Assembly: GCA_020002185.1 (NCBI GenBank)
Contig: CM034541.1
Span: 26,162,114 to 26,226,113, forward strand
DNA length: 64,000 bases
Source of the DNA: Paraescarpia echinospica
Lineage: Eukaryota > Annelida > Polychaeta > Sabellida > Siboglinidae
Direction: 5' to 3'
Both the position numbers and the translations under genes were made by a program. Numbering within the stretch: position 1 is the first letter of the stretch; every line of letters starts with the position of its first letter. The notes below the pieces were generated by a model. The model ran no database searches and was not told where the DNA came from. It saw only the letters and a program-made list of their open reading frames with translations. Below are positions 22,601 through 33,193 of the stretch, piece by piece.

Positions 22601-25080
22601 CGGACATGTTTGGAGCCAATGTTGTACTTCCTCATGGTCGCCCATAGGGCCGAATGCCATCCCCTACCAAAGGCCTTCTTAAAGGCTCTGAAGACATTGT
22701 ATGGGCTTTACTGGTGTTAAAGATGTTTCTCGCTTTGCTGGTGTTGAAGATGTTTCTTTATTCATAAGTAAAATTGTCACACATACCTGATTCGTACGTA
22801 AAGACAGTGAAACGAAGAATTACATACCCGTAGAAGATACAATTATAAAACCATTAGAAAACAATCTTGTTGCCTCTATGAACAGCAGCTGTTAATAACA
22901 GGAATTCTTCCCGCTATTTCAGTATCGCCAAAATGACATTAGTATTGTATATTGCGATAACACGTGACGTAGCGAATAATTCGTGCTATTTGTTCTGATG
23001 CAGTGTTGAGACATGAGATCGACGACAACGCCAAGACGCTTGGCATCTCTTACGAAATGGCCATGGTGAGCATGTTAGCTACGTTCTCGTAGAACTAATG
23101 TCACATTGTGGGCCGCGGTGCCGTGGTTCGTTCCCCGACATTGCTCCAGTTCACTCAGCCGTATGACTGAGTACCTGGCTAGTTAGCGGCTATAGACAGT
23201 GATGGATATTTATGTAGGAATAGTCTTCGCGGGTCAATTGCAGCGTGGCTGGATGCTTCCAAGAGAAGTCGAGATGGTGTTCGATTGAACAGGTCTTCCA
23301 GGGAGTAAAGTTTGAAGCGCTTTGAGCAGTCCTGAGGACTGGATACTATATAAGAAACTACGTTTAATTTTTTTACGTTGACATCGATACCATGGATCCG
23401 CCACGATCCACACCCGGTAACACTTGAATTATCCAGTTTTTAGAACTAACAATAATCACAAACTACAAATGTAGCTATCGTTAATGTGTTATTGTTTATA
23501 TACACTTTTCGGTATACAATCAGATATGCACCACTCTAAGGTGATTAGACAAACATGTTTCTAAAATTTCCATAAAAACTAAATTGTGTTGGTGTTCATT
23601 TCAGAAAACGTTCACTGATCAAGTTCCTACCAAGAAATTGTGCACTGTCGAACAGGTACCTTTGGTTGTATGTATTGTCAGCTAATCCAGTTAACAATGG
23701 ACGTAGTCACTCTGTCAATTGCTCATGGTGTCGTAGCGAGCGGGGCTTAAGGAACAATTGGTGGCGTCATTTAACCTTTGTAACAGTGATCGCAGTCACT
23801 TGAACCAAGCGCCCGTTAGATTAGAGGGTGGTCACTTGATCCATGTGTTATGATCTCATCCTGAACAAGATGATTACAAGAACTGCTACATCATATACAT
23901 AAATTAGTGATCTCTTTAAAATATAGCAGTTTCTGTGATCACTTTGTTCAGAAAATAACAATAACAAGCCACGAAAAGTGTCCTTGGAGCAATTAAATGT
24001 CAATGGAACCCTTACTAAATTTTTTTTTTCTCAAGAAAATGCGACAATGTCTATAAAAGCACTTTTAAATGTATATAATAAATCATATTTAGCGTTTAAA
24101 ACACTTTGAGTTCGTGCCTGCGCTAACGTCTGGAAATCTCGAATCATAATACGTGTGTAAAAGACAGTGCTGCGGCCAACGCGGTCTTTTGTCGTAGCCC
24201 TACGTAACTAGGTACAATCGGAGACGACACGCAGAGTGTTGTGGACTTATATCGCAATGCTATTTCTCACTAATGAGCGTGTACGTAACTACGAGAGGTA
24301 GCAAAAACTCGCTGGATTTTAGTCAAAAGTACGGAAATATCCTGAAATTCAGGAATTGGCTTTTTAGAAGTCAGCACATTTCACATTTTTCAGGGTAAAA
24401 AAATAATGTTGTAAGTTAGTTTCACTATCGTAAGTTAAACTTTAAATCACGTTTCCTTGCACGTATTTGTTGGTTTTCTTAATGCGGCGTAGGGCGTTGG
24501 TATATCTGTTTATTTTTAACACTTGAAGAATTGTTGATCACCCGAAAGTAAGAATGACGAGAGGTCTCGTGGGATATGCAATAATTATTATTGACTAAGT
24601 TGAACAGCGCAATAACAAAGTGGTCTCCGCTTAACAGAGTTACGTATAACAGTAGATCAATACAGGATGAAATCATTCCTTTTTGGTTTATTAGAAAGCA
24701 CCGCTTTAGTGAATCAGCAGCCTAATCGACATAAATGGCCAGAACTATGCCAACGAATAAGGCTCGCAGTAAACGTCTGGCCAATGGAATCACTGACAAG
24801 ATTGATAAGAGCATGCCCTTCATGGCTTCAAGAAGTTGTGTGAGATGGCAAACTTAAATTTTTTCTGGCCCGAATTGATTATTTCGTTACGCGGCGTCCA
24901 TTGTGTTGGCCGAGCATTATAAGGTACCCGTGTTTGCATTAATTCGTTCGTCCACGAAATACTTATACGTTACAAATTTTGTAGATTGCTGACCTGGTCG
25001 TCTTCATGACTGTGTCGGAAGCTTCGAGCCAGATAAATGGCGTCGACTACCTGATCGATGGCGGCTACGTTGCGCAGTAG
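16461..25080 (+). CDS. Short-chain dehydrogenase/reductase, 3-hydroxybutyrate dehydrogenase-like, copy B (8 exons)
   Basis: Exons 16461-16621, 17676-17797, 19601-19723, 20165-20268, 20784-20856, 23004-23065, 23605-23655 and 24985-25080 join in frame to 792 nt (263 aa plus stop), close to the usual 255-265 aa of the family. Visible motifs are the nucleotide-binding TGSTSGIG (11-18), NNAG (92-95), active-site Ser145, YSACK with Tyr158 and Lys162, and the C-terminal DGG (257-259). The catalytic-tetrad Asn is replaced by Met117. Several residues that bind 3-hydroxybutyrate in the bacterial enzyme are changed, so the substrate is uncertain. The ATG at 16461 has a good context (AAAATGG) and aligns with bacterial starts. 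An in-frame ATG at 16431 would add MRFSARYSNK, a basic stretch that could be a short targeting peptide. Introns hold LINE and SINE remnants. Confidence 0.92.
17676..17797 (+). CDS. SDR copy B exon 2
   Basis: 122 nt between TTCAG and GTAAAC. Completes a split Ser codon and encodes FNVRVEYIPGDLS through FPQGVDILVNNA. It contains the D-L motif (GDLS) that contacts the adenine ring and the NNAG motif that stabilises the central sheet. Confidence 0.9.
19040..19335 (+). mobile_element. LINE C-terminal fragment in intron 2 of copy B
   Basis: A plus-strand frame ending in ATVWNTLSTTSKTFSSIF, preceded by a degenerate DCAFDHSA, resembles the last domain of CR1/jockey-type RT ORFs (the DRSFSVAAPTLWNALP-like motif). 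An AT-rich 3' region follows. Not coding by itself. Confidence 0.55.
19601..19723 (+). CDS. SDR copy B exon 3
   Basis: 123 nt between GTCGCAG and GTGAAT. Encodes FNVVHLVEDFPDDAWDSM, then VAVMLTAPFRLVKRLVSGM. In bacterial homologues the equivalent of the Met in AVMLTAPF is the catalytic-tetrad Asn (ALNLS). Phase-1 junctions on both sides. Confidence 0.9.
20165..20268 (+). CDS. SDR copy B exon 4
   Basis: 104 nt between TTCGAAG and GTTAGT. Encodes GWGRIINICSQMATISTP and GKSVYSACKTGLVGFTR. It holds the active-site Ser, Tyr and Lys (S145, Y158, K162) and the Lys before the Tyr (K155) that binds the carboxylate in bacterial 3-hydroxybutyrate dehydrogenase. Confidence 0.9.
20278..20480. repeat. GT-rich simple repeat in intron 4 of copy B
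   Basis: Degenerate GTGTGCGT tract starting 10 bases inside the intron. Equivalent tracts are at 1-232 (copy A) and 36501-36702 (copy C, almost pure GT), marking intron 4 in all three copies. Confidence 0.9.
20784..20856 (+). CDS. SDR copy B exon 5
   Basis: 73 nt after TTAAAG, before GTAAGG. Identical in layout to 546-618 and 36768-36840. Encodes GVALEAAEFGVTCNAVSPTF and ends AETA, with Ala where copy A has Pro. Confidence 0.9.
21090..21666 (-). mobile_element. Old CR1-like LINE 3' remnant in intron 5 of copy B
   Basis: Aligns with 853-1450 and 37075-37655. It carries the same degenerate RT tail and tail repeat. Interrupted at GCTTTAT (21666) by the RTE-like element. Confidence 0.65.
21667..22740 (-). 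mobile_element. RTE-like retrotransposon fragment in intron 5 of copy B
   Basis: Minus-strand RT fragments include QAMEMRCFRKILRISYNDHV, KRKLKWYGHVSRSSGLAKTI and GSIITNKGSKPEI, typical of a common animal endonuclease-RT family. Stops and frameshifts are present. It is the fuller version of the insertion at 1451-1925. Copy C has the uninterrupted target. Confidence 0.8.
23004..23065 (+). CDS. SDR copy B exon 6
   Basis: 62 nt between GATGCAG and GTGAGC. Completes the split Leu and encodes LRHEIDDNAKTLGISYEMAM. In phase with its neighbours. Confidence 0.9.
23105..23362 (+). mobile_element. tRNA-derived SINE in intron 6 of copy B
   Basis: Same SINE as 2330-2615 and 37995-38315, with the CACTCAGCCGTATGACTGAG stem and the GAAGCGCTTTGAGCAGTCC 3' region. 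The B-box region is damaged by a deletion. Confidence 0.7.
23605..23655 (+). CDS. SDR copy B exon 7
   Basis: 51 nt between TTTCAG and GTACCT. Encodes KTFTDQVPTKKLCTVEQ, phase 0 at both ends. Confidence 0.9.
24985..25080 (+). CDS. SDR copy B exon 8 (terminal)
   Basis: 96 nt after TTGTAG, ending CAG TAG. Encodes IADLVVFMTVSEASSQING through YLIDGGYVAQ. Tyr replaces the family's Trp/Phe after DGG. Candidate AATAAA at 25655-25660. Confidence 0.92.
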   Translation: MADLVVFMTVSEASSQINGVDYLIDGGYVAQ

Positions 25081-25275
25081 ATGGTGTGTCCATCTAGCGA
25101 ATACGACACGAACTTCAGCCGAATAAGGCTAGCAGTAAACGTCAGGCCAATGGAGTCACTGACAAGATTGATAAGATCATGCCCTTCATGGCTTGAAGAG
25201 GTTGTGTTAGATGACAAACTGGCCCAAATTGATTATTCCGTTACTCGGCGTCCACTTTGTTGGCTGAGCACTAAA

Positions 25276-26394
25276 AAGGCCTGTATAACCGAACAACTAG
25301 TTGTCGGATTAGTTGGTGAACTCGGTGTTGCCGAACTAATCCGACAACTGGATGTTTACACGCTTGACATGTCTCGACAGCGCGATCAACTGCGACCTTG
25401 AGCTCTATTGCAACTACTTATTATTTACAGCTCTCGGGTAAAAGAAATAGAAAAAAATGGACAGGAGAGTTCCGTTTCAACGAGTTACTTCGTTGTTTAC
25501 AAAACAATGTTGTGTGTGGAAACATATTAATTGTGTGTGCGTGTTAGCAAGCCATTTTACCAATAACGATACATTTTCTTTTATGTGAAAGCTTTTGGTA
25601 ATTTCATCGCTCAATGATGCTACGTTTTCTCGCAAATGGTATACTAGGCACTTCAATAAAAATTTCATTGTGGCAACTGACTTAAATTAAAGATGACAAC
25701 TAAATGAACTAATGTCTAAGACGTATTTACATTATTAATCTTTATTATAATATGTAATAATATTCAATAACTAACGCAAAAATATTATTACAATTATATA
25801 TATAAATATATATATATACATATATATATATTATATATAAAACATACATTATTTTGGTGTGTATTTGTGTGTGTGTTACGAATATGCATCATCGTGTCAT
25901 TTCTCATTAAAGTAACTCAATTAATTAGTCAATATTGACTAATTAGCAAGCAAACTCAACATACTCGTACTTAACATCCATGATTAAAATATATTTGTAT
26001 ATTTCTACAGAGCCTGGGTTTAGACACAATGCAAACATGTGTATTTAGCATGTTTAAATCCCTACCAAATAATAATATATTTAGATGACATAAAACTAAT
26101 CTTCCATTGTGACTATGGATGGTGAAAGAATTATTGGATAAAAGTAAAGTCGAGAGTCCTAAGCTTTTTCCGCTGGGCTACTGCGCTCCACCGTCCACCC
26201 AAATTCCAAGTCCCACAGTTTTTAAAACAAAATGCCACTGATAAAAAAGTGTTATGTTATTGACATTCTGGTTATTTTGTGTACCGATGTATTCTAGCCT
26301 AGGCTTACACATTAAACATATCACATTTTAATATTAGTTTTCATCTTTCACGGCATTGATTAGCATATTTTTTACTGGGGATATGCTAACTTTC
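25276..26394. mobile_element. Harbinger-like element after copy B, deleted
   Basis: Starts at the same target position as 4479 (GAGCACTAAAAAGGCC) with the same subterminal palindrome. Internal sequence follows copy A's element to about 26140, then jumps to the part equivalent to 6585-6780, and is cut off at 26394 by the RTE-like element. The right end is missing. Confidence 0.7.
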
Positions 26395-27558
26395 TTACTT
26401 ACTTACTGTTCCCGTAACCCGCCTGGGTCATAGGGGCACTGCATTGCTGAATGATTCACCAGTCGACGCCAGTCTTCGCGGTTGTGTACTAATGTCTGAG
26501 TTTCTGCAGAGGTCTTCCCAGTCCATTCTGCAATATTGTCTGACCATCTCTTCCTCTGTCTTCTCTGTCTTCTTTTCGCCGGCACTGTTCCTTGTAATAT
26601 TGTTTTTGTGAGCCCGCTTGATCGTGTTACATGGCCATACCATCTCAGTTTCCTCTTTTTACTGTGGTCAGCAGGTCTTCGGGTCTTCGTGGTGTCCCAC
26701 ATGTTGAGTGAAGATTTTTCTGATTTCATCGTTGGTGATGTGGTCCGTGTAGATAATACCGAAGATTCTTCGGTAGCATTTTATTTCCAATGCAGCAATT
26801 CTTCTTTGCAGTTCCCCTGTGAGGGTCCATGATTTGCATGCATACAGAAAGATGGAAAGGACCAGAGTACGTACTAGTTTAAGTTTAGATTTTAGTGCGA
26901 TGTTTTTGTCTATCCAAACTGGTTTCAATTTCGCCAGTGCTGCTAATGTTTTCGCCGATCTTGCAAGGATTTCGTTTCTGGAACCCTCGTCATTGATGAT
27001 AGCTCCGAGGTACTTGAACTGACTTACTGTTTCTAGTTCGTGTCCATTGACAGTTATTCGGGACCTCATTGCATTTTTGCTGTTTGTCATTAGCATGTTT
27101 TTTTCTGTGCTAATTTCCATTCCATATCTGGCTGATGTTTCGTCCAGTCGGTTCACAAGGTTAGCAAGTTCCTCTTCACCTTCAGCCAACCCGTTGATGT
27201 CATCAGCGAACCGTAGGTTGGTGATGATGCGTTCTCCAATGTTGACTTTGCCAGTATAATCTTCCAGGGTATCTGTCATTATTCGTTCCAGGAAAATGTT
27301 GAATAATGTAGATGACAAGAGGCATCCTTGACGGACTCCGATTGATGCGTGGAACCATCCACCTACGGCGCCTTGCACCAGTACTGCGTTGCTAGCTTTA
27401 GCGTATATCTGTTCGATGGTGTGTACTAGTTTTCTTCCAATATTGTAGTTCTTCATTGTTGCCCATAGTGCGGCATGCCACACCCTGTCAAATGCCTTCT
27501 TGAAGTCAACGAAGACATGGAATAGTTCCTGTTGATGTTGCATGTATTTCTCACCTAT
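26395..27558 (-). mobile_element. RTE-like retrotransposon, RT domain largely open
   Basis: The minus strand carries a long open frame (27576-26668), followed after a frameshift by a C-terminal frame (26729-26403). RT motifs are seen in order: FHVFVDFKKAFDRVW, GVRQGC, NLRFADDINGL (catalytic box FADD), KYLGAIINDEGS, then KLRWYGHVTRSSGL. The 3' end is the tetranucleotide tail seen as CTTACTTACTTACT at 26395. The 5' half with the endonuclease is absent. Younger than the RTE pieces in intron 5, judging from the longer open frame. Confidence 0.85.
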
Positions 27559-28140
27559 ATACAATACAATATTCAAAATGAGGTCTATCTATTGTTTTGT
27601 ACAGCGGTATTATTAGTTCTATTTCCTTAAACGCTATATTTCGCCTAACTAATCCAAGGTTTTGATTTCCCTTTGAAGCTGCAGGTCTGCACTGTTCTGA
27701 AACATTCATATCAGCACTAATTATTAACCCTTAAGTCCCTTTCGTTTACGGTACTACTAAGTACAGTACGCCCCATTGTATGTTCTACTTCTTCGTTCCC
27801 ATGTCCTGTGTGGAGGCATTTACATTTCCCAAAATTGAACATCTGCCATTTGTTAGACCATTTAGTCACCCTGACAAGATCATCTTGTAAATGCTGTCTA
27901 TCTCCATCACGTTTAATCCTTCTAAACATTTTTGTATTATCCGCAAATTTCAATACCTTATTTGTTATATCATCGTCCAAATCATTGATATATATTAAAC
28001 ATAATATATGTCCCAATACTGATCCCTGTGGTACCACACTCAAAACTGATTTCCAATGTGAAGCCTCCCCATCAACTACTACCCGTTGTTTTCTGTTAAT
28101 CAGCCGTTTTTTTATCCAGTTAAATATACTTGGTTAAATG
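27559..28140 (-). mobile_element. CR1-like LINE fragment (RT middle)
   Basis: Minus-strand frame 28043-27717 reads VPQGSVLGHILCLIYINDLD, KFADNTKMFRRIKRDGDRQH and KCKCLHTGHGNEE, matching the CR1-like element at 29.55-33.19 kb. The catalytic box FADD is changed to FADN. Truncated at both ends. Confidence 0.8.
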
Positions 28141-28214
28141 CTTCTTTATAAATGTTGTAGCCTCAATTGTTTCCAGTGCGTCAATGTGACTTCCACATCA
28201 TTTGTTTGTACTTA

Positions 28215-28475
28215 ATTTTCTAATCGGCGCATGCGTAACTAATGTGATGACTCAGCAAACACTGAGTAGACCATACAATTATTTTTACGAAGGTCGCCGA
28301 GTAAAGATGTCATTGCGACAAATTACGAGATTGTTCTGCGTTCAATTACATATAGGCATTATTCTTTGAAATTGTTCATGTTACATAATGTAACAAACAT
28401 TTGCATAATTTCGTGGTTGTTATGATAACTATGTTTGACTTGATAATCATTCAAACAAGCCGGGACTGTCATTTA
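28215..28475. repeat. Dispersed repeat pair, first copy
   Basis: From CGGCGCATGCGTAACTAATG to AGCCGGGACTGTCAT this segment is closely similar to 40880-41155, which lies after copy C. No coding content. It may mark the 3' boundary of the duplicated unit. Confidence 0.75.
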
Positions 28476-29552
28476 AAGTATTTTAGAACACTTTAGTCTA
28501 GTGAGTGATAATAGGGTAACTTAGCCTTCTTTGTAAACGAGATTTAGCAAACCTGATTATGTGGTAGAATATATAGGAGATAAACTAACAACCATAACAT
28601 TTCTTACACAAGATAATAGCTGTGTAAGCCAGTACTTGCTAGATACTTTGATTAGGTAGCATTGTTGTTATAATTAAGCAAGGGCGATAGTCGGGCGAAC
28701 TCCAGATTGTTTATGTAGCTAGTGTCCCACGCGGCATAACCTAAATTAATAAAGCAGCCTAACGTAACGTAATTGATTGTATTTAATTTTGATCACTACC
28801 GATAATGTTAGCGCTCGAGATAGCATAGATAGCCAGCTGTGTAATTAACATTTGTAACATAAATTGTGCTGTAGTACACAGGAAACAGTATTCATAAAGA
28901 CTAAGTTAGTTACGTTATTAAATAAATTCTGTTAGTGATATGGCGTCTTGCAAGCGGTGACTGAGTTACATCGCGGTGAGCAACGTGACCTCAGGTGACC
29001 GATCAACGTTGACCCTAGCTCGACGCACGCGGCGACTGGGTTACATGATTAATCATTTTTGTTTGCTGTAGCGACCGTTACTCCACTGACTTCCTTGCCC
29101 CCCTACGGTGCTTCATACATGCCAAATTAACAGAGATATGTGTTATTTATAAATTGTTACCCAGGATGCCCACCCCCGACGAATTAAAAAATATATAAAT
29201 CTATGAACCACCCCCAATAGGCCAGCTAGATTACACACACAATTTCATATTCAATTTCATACATTCCAAACTGACAGAGATATGTGTCATTTAAAATGCG
29301 GAGATTTTTGTTTACCACAAAACCTGCTGTGCGTATAAACAGCGCTGAAAACTACAGCTCTGTGTGACGAAGTTGTAATATACACAACGCTCTGAGACAA
29401 TAAATTTGTTTTGCAAATAATTAAGTTATGCTAATTATGAGGTTTTGTTATGTATACTAACAATTATAAAAGTAACCGCTTCATTAACGTAAACTATGAT
29501 ATAATTGGGTCACGCATAGTTTCGGCAAACAACGTAATTAAGCAGGCCAAAA
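28476..29552. other. Stretch without recognised gene
   Basis: No coding or RNA signal recognised. A spaced direct repeat is present: about 39 bp at 29110-29150 (AACAGAGATATGTGTTATTT) recurs near 29257-29296 with a few changes. Confidence 0.5.
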
Positions 29553-29762
29553 ATAGGCGCTAACCTTTGTCATGTACAGTGTGTACACAATACGGAACCG
29601 GAACTTACTCTTAGACCGGAACTTACTTCCAGACCGTACAGCTGCGGGCCGAAAGTAGGCGATATCCTTTGACATGTACAAGCGCATGCGCAATACGCAA
29701 AACGAAACCGGAACTTACTCTCAGAACGGAACCTCCTTTCAGACCGGTACACCGGCTGTGGG
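29553..29762 (+). repeat. Two tandem about 105-bp monomers at the 5' end of the CR1-like element
   Basis: The segments starting ATAGGCGCTAACCTTTG and GTAGGCGATATCCTTTG run in parallel through GGAACTTACTCT and CAGACCG(G)TACA, to GCTG(C/T)GGG. Repeated monomers at a LINE 5' end are known as promoters in mammalian L1. That role is only an inference here. Confidence 0.65.
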
Positions 29763-30273
29763 AAGTCATGGGCAGAAACCAAAGAGGAGTAATTCACCTT
29801 TCAGTGCATGGGGTGTTGGAAGTGGAGTGTATGCAGAAGGAGATAGTTAGGTTGACATATATTGTAAAGGGGATGGAGATGAGAATTAGCAAGGAGACAG
29901 GGGGAATTAGGAAAAGAGATTGAGAAGAGGGAAGGTGATTGGAGGGGAAGAAATTGGAAAATGTGACAAGCGTGAAGGTGACAGGGGAGAAGGTGACCGT
30001 AGAGAAGGAGGTAGGGAAGATGGGAGGGGAGAGGAGAGAAGAAAATGAGATGGGAGGAAAGATGTAGTGACGAATGGAAGTGAGAGCAAATTTGATAGAA
30101 GAGAAGTCGATAAAACGGACGATGACAGGAGGAAATGTGACTAGAGAAAAAGCGACAGGAAAGAATGGATCGGAAGAGAATGTGACAGGAGAGAAGACGG
30201 CAGGGGGAAAAGACAACAGCCAGACAGATGCAAACCAGAGAAGGAGCTACTCTGAGGCTGTGATTGGGGGGCA

Positions 30274-30780
30274 ATGAGGAACGAGAGGGTGTTTATGGGC
30301 GACTCCATTATGAGAAAGACGGATAAGACACTAAGCGAGGGGAAGGACGTCGTTGTTTGTCTACCGGGGGCTAGGTTTGAACATGTGACTGACAGGGTAG
30401 AGAAGGTATTGGGACATGGCAAGGGAGGGTATATACTACTACACATAGGAACAAATAACGCAGACAGGGAGGGAACAACTGGGATAGTATAGACAGTTAG
30501 TGAGGACGCTAAAGAAGACAGGAGTTGAACAGATAATTCTCTGAGGAATTGTGCCAGTAATGGGAGGAAGGGGATCAACATAAAGAAACTGCAAGAGGAT
30601 GGCGATCAACGTACAAGTTGAGCAAATGTGTGAAGAAGAGGGGGTGGGATTCACAGATTTATGGGGATACTTTGTTGGGAGGGAAGATATGTACATGAGA
30701 GATGGCCTCCATCTTAGTGGAAAGGGGGCAGCAGTTTTCTCAGAGAACCTGCTGCGATATGTTGACAGGGGGACATGTTG
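30274..30780 (+). pseudogene. CR1 ORF1 SGNH/GDSL esterase domain
   Basis: Frame 30274-30492 reads RVFMGDSIMRKTDKTL then YILLHIGTNNADREGTT, and 30599-30780 reads GVGFTDLWGYFVGREDMYMR then DGLHLSGKGAAVF. GDS, the GTNN block and the DGLHL block supply the Ser, Asn and Asp/His of SGNH hydrolases. An esterase is a known component of CR1 ORF1. An internal stop and a frameshift near 30490-30600 inactivate it. The upstream 29880-30230 region is Lys/Glu/Gly-rich, as expected for ORF1. Confidence 0.8.
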
Positions 30781-30889
30781 CATCTATTTAAACTATATTT
30801 GCTATATGACTTACAGAGAAGCCTGAAACTGGAGGCATAGATAAAGACAGCACAAATAAATCAGCAAAGAATACTCTGGAAAACACTTC

Positions 30890-31180
30890 TGAAGCTGGAT
30901 ATAAATGTGTTTGTTTAAATGCAAGGAGTATAGTAAACAAAAGAAATGAACTAAACATTATGGTAGAAGATATTGACCCTCACATAATAGGTATAACCGA
31001 ATCCTGGACCATCACCGGTATTTTCGATGCCGAATTGGGACTGACAGGATATGTAATGTTTTAGAAAGACAGAATAGGAAGAAAGGGAGGTGGAGTTATT
31101 TTATATATTAACGAATCTATCCAGGCTTATGAAATAAAATTAGAAAGAGAAACAGATTGCAAAGATGCAGCAACAGAATG
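30890..31180 (+). pseudogene. CR1 ORF2 endonuclease remnant
   Basis: The broken frame reads LNARSIVNKRNELNIMVEDI, IIGITESW and GRKGGGVILYI, the N-terminal motifs (N, E) of the apurinic-type endonuclease of LINE ORF2. A stop interrupts it and the rest of the domain (GDFN and SDH motifs) is deleted before 31200. Confidence 0.75.
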
Positions 31181-31289
31181 CGATAATATCTTAAAGAGTG
31201 AAATTATGTGCATAGTCGATAAATCTGTAGTCTTCAAAAACATGGGAAACGGTCCAAAAAGAAACAGTCCATTAGAAAAATTAAGTATA

Positions 31290-33044
31290 AACAAATGATG
31301 TGGAAGTCATATAGATGTACTGGAAATGATGAAAACTACAGCATTTATAAAGAAGCACTTAACCAAGCTACAGCTGAAATTAGAAATTCAAAGAGAAGCT
31401 ATGGACAAAAATTAGCTAGTAATATCAAACATGAGAGCAAATTTTTCTATGCGTATGTTCGAAGCAAACAGAAAGTTCAGGATAAGTTCGGTCCTCTAGA
31501 AGATAGTGCTGGAAATATAATATCAGAGGGATTCTTAATGGCGGAAGACCTGAATGAGTATTTTAGTTCAGTGTTACCAGGGAAAATATTAGTTCACTGC
31601 CAGTACCAGAGGCTAAGATTCAGCCTATTGAGGACAGTTAATTGTAATCCCGGAAATGGTCTATTAAGAATAATAAATCACCTGGAGTGGACGGGATTCC
31701 GCCCAAGCTACTATTGAAAATTGTAGAACAAATTAGTATACTGCTTGCTACAGTTTTCAATTTGTCATTAGAAGGTTCCTTTAGAATGGAAAGAGGCAAA
31801 CATTATAACGTTATTTAAAAATGGTTCGAGAAACAAGTCAAATAATTATAGAACAGTTACTTTAACATCGGTGATTTGTAAATTATTAGAAAGACTAATT
31901 AAAGATCACATGGTGGATTTTCTTGTTAAACATAACTTGATAAACCCATCTCAACATGGGTTTTTAAAAGCGAGGTCATGCTTAACCAATATGTCACGTT
32001 TTTTTGGATATCACTAAGTGGGTAGATGAGGGATCACCAGTAGATATCATCTACTTAGATTTTCAAAAAGCTTTCGACAAAGTACCACATCAAAGATTAC
32101 TGCTTAAACTAAAGGCCCATGGCATAGGAAATGGTATAATAAACTGGATAGAAAAATGGCTGATTGACAGAAGACAACGTGTAGTAGTTGATGGGGAGGC
32201 TTCAAACTGGAAATCGGTATTGAGTGGGGTACCACAGGGATCAGTATTAGGACCTATATTATTCTTAATATATATCAACGATTTGGATGATGATATAACA
32301 AGCAAGGTGTTGAAATTTGCGGATGATACAGAAGTGTTTAGAAGGATTAAAAGTGATGGAGATAAACAACATTTACAAGATGATCTTGACACGTTGATCA
32401 AATGGTCTGAAAAGTGGCAAATGCTGTTCAATTTTGAGAAATGTAAATGCTTCCACATAGGACATGGGAACGAAGATGTAGAATATACAATGGTGGGTAC
32501 TGTACTAAATACTATTGTAAAAGAAAAGGACTTAGGGTTAACCATTGGTGCTGATATGATGGTTTTAGAGCAGTGCGGAATTGCAGCTTCAAAGGGAAAT
32601 CAAATCATCCTTGGATTAATTAGGCAACATATAGCGTATAAGGAAAAAGAACTAATAATACCGCTGTACAAAACAATAGTGAGGCCTCATTTAGAATATT
32701 GTATACAAGCGTGGAGGCCATATCGCAAGAAGGACATACCAAAACTGAGGGATCTTAATTATGGAATTCGGCTAAAAGAATGTGATTTAACTACACTAGA
32801 GACCAGGAGATTGAGAGGAGATCAGATAGAAGTGTTTAAAATACTGAATGGTAATGCAAATATTGTTAGAATTTTTTTTTTTTCAGTTAAGAAAGATAGA
32901 AGGACGAGAGGACATGAAGTTACAATAGCAAAGGAGCAGTATAGATTAGATATAAGAAACTTCTCATTTTCACAAAGAACCGTAAATGAATGGAACGGAT
33001 TATCTGCTGATTGTGTGGGTGCTAGTAGCGTGAATTTGTTTTAA
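31290..33044 (+). pseudogene. CR1 ORF2 reverse transcriptase
   Basis: Open from 32004 to 33044 (346 aa), with upstream broken pieces from 31295. Motifs in order: YLDFQKAFDKVPHQRLL, SGVPQGSVLGPILF, KFADDTEVFRRI (catalytic box FADD intact), then HLEYCIQAWRPYRKKD and LRGDQIEVFKILNG. The C-terminal end FSQRTVNEWNGLSADC is typical for this clade. Frameshifts near 31720-32000 split it from its N-terminal part. Confidence 0.85.
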
Positions 33045-33193
33045 AATAAAATTGACACATACCTCAGAAGGGCGGGATACACATATGTAAAAGGGTTGGA
33101 CTCTCAGTAAGCGAAAGGGCTTCCTTGTCCACCTGCCACCTAGAGTTAATTCTCTTCGTGGCAATCTTGTTAAATCTTGTTAAATCTTGTTAA

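Larger units (their letters stand above)
29553..33190 (+). mobile_element. Near full-length CR1-like LINE with esterase ORF1 and EN-RT ORF2 (inactivated)
   Basis: Ordered parts on the plus strand: tandem 5' monomers (29553-29762); a charged ORF1 region ending in an SGNH/GDSL esterase domain (30274-30780); an apurinic-type endonuclease remnant (30890-31170); the reverse transcriptase (31290-33044); and a 3' end with a repeated TTGTTAAATC tail (33165-33195). Stops, frameshifts and a large endonuclease deletion make it inactive. It is the reference for the CR1 fragments elsewhere in the window. Confidence 0.85.

Noticed and set aside
28440..29046. Possible solo LTR (AATAAA-like signal and CG-rich end GACTGGGTTACA)
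   Set aside because: I could not define matching TG...CA ends or a target duplication, and there is no second copy in the window.
29794..30280. Long minus-strand Ser/Pro/Phe-rich frames
   Set aside because: Antisense of the purine-rich ORF1 region of the CR1-like element.
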